Assembly: GCA_001310415.1 (NCBI GenBank)
Contig: BAXE01000002.1
Span: forward strand, 186,001 to 250,000
DNA: 64,000 nucleotides
Direction of reading: 5' to 3'
Source: Enterovibrio sp. JCM 19048
GTDB taxonomy: Bacteria > Pseudomonadota > Gammaproteobacteria > Enterobacterales > Vibrionaceae
Made by a program: the position numbers and the translations under genes. Below the pieces are notes generated by a model. The model was not told where the DNA came from, ran no database searches, and saw only the letters and a list, made by a program, of their open reading frames with translations. Positions 60,786 through 64,000 of the stretch are shown piece by piece; the first letter of the stretch is position 1; each line of letters opens with the position of its first letter.

Positions 60786-62039
60786 TTATTCGCCCAGATT
60801 GGCGGCCATACGTTCGCAATACCAGTTAACGAAATTGATCACACCAAACTCGAAGGTCTTTGAATAGGGTCCGGGTTGGTACCCCATTGAGTTCACGCCC
60901 AGTTGGTTGTTCTCCGACAGCGTTCTGTCCTGCGCATTGGTGGCGTCCCAGACATGGCGCAGGTTGTTGGGGTCATAATCCACGCCTTCTACTGCGTCCT
61001 TATGCACCAGCCAGCGGGTAATCACTTTGGTCTCCTGTGGGCCAACCGGCAGGATTTGGAAGGCGATCAGGTTGTCGCCCATGCCATGGTTCCAGGAATT
61101 TGGTAAATGCAGGATCCGCAGCGCACCCATGTCCGGGAGGTAAAGCGTCCCATAAGCTTTTTACAGGCCACTTTGCCGTCCATAGTCATGGAATGGGTGC
61201 CTCTTTCAGCGGGGTTCGTACGATGCGGTTACGGTTCTCATAGCGCATCTGGAATTTATAAGGGACGTCCTGAGACTCCCAGAATGCCTGCATTTTCTTA
61301 ACCAGATCGCGAAATTCAGGGGTCGACCGTGGGTCGTTGTCATCGTCCCATTCGAGCAGAGATTTCAGGAGTTCCGGATGCGAGCCATCGCAGTGGTAGC
61401 ACTCACGGTTATTCTCTACCACCAGTTTCCAGTTGGCTTTTTCGATAATTTCACTTTGCACGGCGACCTTGGCGTTATCCAAATCATAAGGCTCGAGGTA
61501 GTAGTTCATGTCGTTGACGAAATCATCGATAGGTGGCGGGTTTTCTGCCAGACAAACAAAGATATATCCGCCGGCAGTTCGGCAATGCACCGGGTTCAGC
61601 GAGTAGCGGGATTTATCAAAATCGTCGCCCATATCAGAGCCTGCAAATACCAGCTCACCGTCTAGGTCGTAAGCCCACTGATGGTAGGGGCAGACCAGCT
61701 TGGGCGATTTGCCTTTGGCGCTGAGACAGATTTTCGAGCCGCGGTGTCGGCAGGTGTTGTGAAAGGCGCGAACGTCATTGTTGTTGTCGCGCAGGATAAT
61801 AATGGGACTGAGCCGATATCGACAGTCACGAAACTGCCTTTCTTGGGCAACTCGCAGGTCATGCCTGCAAATATCCACTCTTTGGCAAAGATCTCCTCCA
61901 TGTCTATCCGGAAAAGTGCTTCACTGTTGTAAAAAGGCTGCTCAAGCGTATGGTCCGGAATGCGTCGCGCCAACATGGTCTTAATCGCTTCACGGTCAAT
62001 TAGGGCGTTGTCGATATGGGTTACGGGCACCTTAGTCAT
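60786..62039 (-). CDS. GbcA-type Rieske oxygenase (glycine betaine demethylase-like)
   Basis: Start ATG 62039 after AAGGATTAACC. The Rieske site is NTCRHRGSKIC with CPYHQWAYD. The mononuclear iron site is NNRECYHCDGSHPEL. Three bases are lost (near 61791, 61198 and 61137). Restored length is 418 residues. GbcA oxidatively demethylates glycine betaine to dimethylglycine with formaldehyde release; carnitine and stachydrine enzymes are related, so the substrate is not fixed. It is first in the operon with the reductase. Confidence 0.85.
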
Positions 62040-62348
62040 GGTTAATCCTTGATTACAAAGCCAAACATCCTGCGTGCTGCCATGGCTTCTGTTGGGCAGA
62101 AGCGGTCTATCTCCATGGTATTGTTGGCATAATGACGCCAAAAGAATGTGGGTATTTATTTAAATACGACCTGCAGCGTGTCGGAATACGACGAGACTTT
62201 CGCGGGTGTAACGCGGAATGGGCTCACCGATACTGGAGAAATGGGTTTCAGATGATGATATCGATCTGAAAATCAGCAAATTTTGAAGTGCCATGCCAAC
62301 GGTGTTCTAGGCTTTTATAAAAAGGGGTGCATTTACAGAGAGATAGTT
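62040..62348. other. Divergent intergenic region between the Rieske oxygenase and the unknown gene
   Basis: About 310 bases that carry the promoters of both. No operator or RNA element recognised. Confidence 0.4.
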
Positions 62349-63319
62349 GTGGTTGCAGTATTAAAACTGGTGGAGGAACCCAAAATCCTGCACTGGCATG
62401 CAGAGCTTTCCGAAACGGAAATGGTATGGTGCGATTTGTTGCCTGACGAACGCTTTTCTGCCGATCTCCGTAACCTCAGCCAATATGTCTACGATTACCG
62501 TTCCAACCTGAAAAACCACGTTGACCACTGCCTTAACAAGCCGAAAGTTTATCTTCTTTGCCAGCGGGAAAAGGTACGCTTTAATCTCCGCAAAAAACCA
62601 CGTTATAACTTTTTTACCAAGAAGACGACGTTTCACCTGCTGGTGGGAAAGGCGCAGCAAAAAGTTTCTGTTGCGGTCAAACTGGCGGATCATTTTTCGA
62701 AAACACTCCCAAACCCCGCATTCTTCTTGAGTCCAAATTCATTACGTTGATTGCTGGTGACAGTGAGGATCTGACACTGTCGATCCATGATTTCCTGTTC
62801 AGCGTCGGCGCGGAGTTGTCGCTGCAATGTGAGGTGGTGGCAACCGGGTGTTCCCCCTCTCCATACTGGCAAAACAGCGCCACCATGCTAGGTGCGTTCA
62901 CCAACGATGTGCGCAGGTATCTGCATGATGATGCGGATCTGATGGTCTACCTCGGCGGCTACCTCATTGAGGAAAAAGTGCTGCGGCGTGACGGATCATT
63001 CAACAGTGAATTCGTACACTCAGACAACTGGCAGGAATCGCCCATGCTTCTGATGATGGCGCGTGCGCTTGCGCTGTATTTTCTGGGTGGCAACAACGGC
63101 GCAGCCTCGATGGCAGTGAAAAGTGCACAAAACAACCTGCACCGCTTTATGACGCGAAACCAGCTGCATCAGATTTCAATTACCCATCACTATGAGTACG
63201 ACAGTGAGTATCTGCGTTTGGGGGCGGGAGCGGTGGAAAGCGCACCGTCCCACGACGTGCATGTGGCACTGGAGGATGGCGCGCTGATGATAAATGGAGA
63301 GCCGGTTTACCCGAACTGA
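62349..63319 (+). CDS. Uncharacterised protein next to the betaine-type demethylase
   Basis: The GTG at 62349 after GAGAG is a plausible start; the frame is open to 62283. It contains KILHWHAELSETEMVWCDLL, FSADLRNLSQYVYDYRSNLK and, after one A restored near 62711, RILLESKFITLIAGDSEDLT, CEVVATGCSPSPYWQNSATM and YFLGGNNGAASMAVKSAQNN. Restored length is 323 residues. No signal peptide or membrane helix, so cytoplasmic. I recognise no domain. It may be a regulator or accessory factor of the locus; that is inference from position. Confidence 0.6.
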
Positions 63320-64000
63320 GGCTGATATTCCTGTAAGGTTTTTTCCAGCATGGCGACGCTCGGGGCAAGTCTGCGGTGCCACCAAGTCGTTGGATGGTTG
63401 AGCCTAATGCGTGGATTGTGCGGAAGATATTGTGTACCCGGCACTGTTCGCCCATCTGCCTATACGGACAATATTGAGCCCGAAGGAGCCGGAGATCTCG
63501 ACCTTATAGTCGCGTGAAATGTGGGCGAGAATCGCTTTTTGCTCCAGACCTTCAGGAACCTCGATGCCCACCACCGAATTGAGGCGATCTGCCTTTTCCA
63601 CAGATAAACTCAGCCCCAGCCCCTGAATCCCCGCCTGCAGCGCCATTGAGCATTTCAGGTGACGGTCAAAACGCGCTTCCAGCGTTTCATCACATATCAG
63701 GCGCAGCGCTTCATGGATAGCCATAATGCCTGAAACCGGGGCGGTGTAATGGTAGGAACTTTGGTACCAGAATTTGTCGGCCAGTTTGGCATCGAGACAC
63801 CAGTGGCGCAGGGTATCCTCACGGGTGGTGATCTTGTTCCAGGCCTGTTCTGAAAAAGCGACCAGAGAGACGCCGGGAATACAGCTCAACCCTTTTTGTC
63901 CGCCGGTGATCACAGCATCCACGCCCCATTCGTCCATATGGAGTGGCATAGTGCTGAGCGTGCAGACCGCATCAACAATCACCAGACAGCCAATGGATTT
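63307..64000 (-). CDS. Class V aminotransferase (serine-pyruvate / alanine-glyoxylate type), 5' part off window
   Basis: The visible ~230 residues are the C-terminal two thirds. VDAVCTLSTMPLHMDEWGVD and VITGGQKGLSCIPGVSLVAF contain the PLP Lys in GGQKGL. Two bases are lost (near 63439 and 63376). The restored C-terminus has NIFRTIHALGSTIQRLGGTA and ends YQPQFG. It overlaps the end of the unknown gene by 13 bases. It could convert glycine/serine/glyoxylate downstream of betaine demethylation, which is inference. Confidence 0.82.

Overview
The window reads as a chromosomal segment of a marine gammaproteobacterium of the Vibrionaceae. The genus is uncertain; a Grimontia/Enterovibrio-like organism is a guess. 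The support is a core block with the enterobacterial order decR-mdlA-mdlB ... tesB-ybaY-atl-ffs, three tandem tRNA-Tyr genes, a pfl/ycaO region carrying a DUF3360 transporter, and close Vibrio/E. coli-type homologues of SpeA, SpeB, PflA, PflB, YcaO, RlmA, YfbU, QueC, XthA, TesB and FocA. I see no insertion sequence, prophage, CRISPR array or rRNA operon.

Layout. 1-2.1 kb: a MoxR / DUF58 / DUF4381 operon. 2.3-4.8 kb: a secreted serine protease with two C-terminal repeats and a coupled membrane-anchored partner. 5-12.5 kb: ChaN-like lipoprotein, RlmA, a RelE/ParE-Phd toxin-antitoxin pair, SpeB, SpeA, YfbU and a membrane protein. 12.6-21 kb: anaerobic pyruvate metabolism (PflA, a REC-EAL protein, PflB, DUF3360 transporter, YcaO) with an FNR-type box. 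21-28 kb: a TPR protein, an orphan peptide-type binding protein and a polar amino-acid ABC importer with a large inter-cistronic hairpin. 28-36 kb: XthA with a 14-copy heptamer repeat at its stop codon, a lipoprotein, a glutathionyl-hydroquinone reductase, three tRNA-Tyr genes, an RND efflux pair, DUF1244 and an MsrA paralogue. 36.5-48.4 kb: DUF2975/HTH pair, QueC, a PLP-dependent cysteine-degrading-type enzyme divergent from DecR, MdlA/MdlB, a VOC protein, TesB, YbaY, Atl, a membrane protein, 4.5S RNA, and a protein I read as a PvuRts1I/AbaSI-family modification-dependent endonuclease. 48.7-56.6 kb: a family 9 glycosyltransferase, a Yej-type peptide ABC operon and FocA. 56.6-64 kb: LysR / VOC / Old Yellow Enzyme, then a Rieske oxygenase and reductase of the glycine-betaine demethylase type, an uncharacterised 323-residue protein and a class V aminotransferase that runs off the end.

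The dominant odd feature is about 52 apparent single-base losses, usually one base missing from a run of two or more identical bases. They break about 31 genes, including pflB, speA, xthA, decR, mdlA and mdlB. Restoring one base per site returns each gene to a whole number of codons and to the family length. I see no convincing single-base gain. This looks like uncorrected deletion error in the assembly rather than gene decay, so these genes are annotated at full span as CDS with the break positions given.

The best candidates for new biology are the PvuRts1I-like endonuclease beside the 4.5S RNA gene, the protease/anchor pair, the structured element inside the amino-acid importer operon, the DUF3360 transporter standing where focA is expected, and the unknown protein in the betaine-type demethylation locus.
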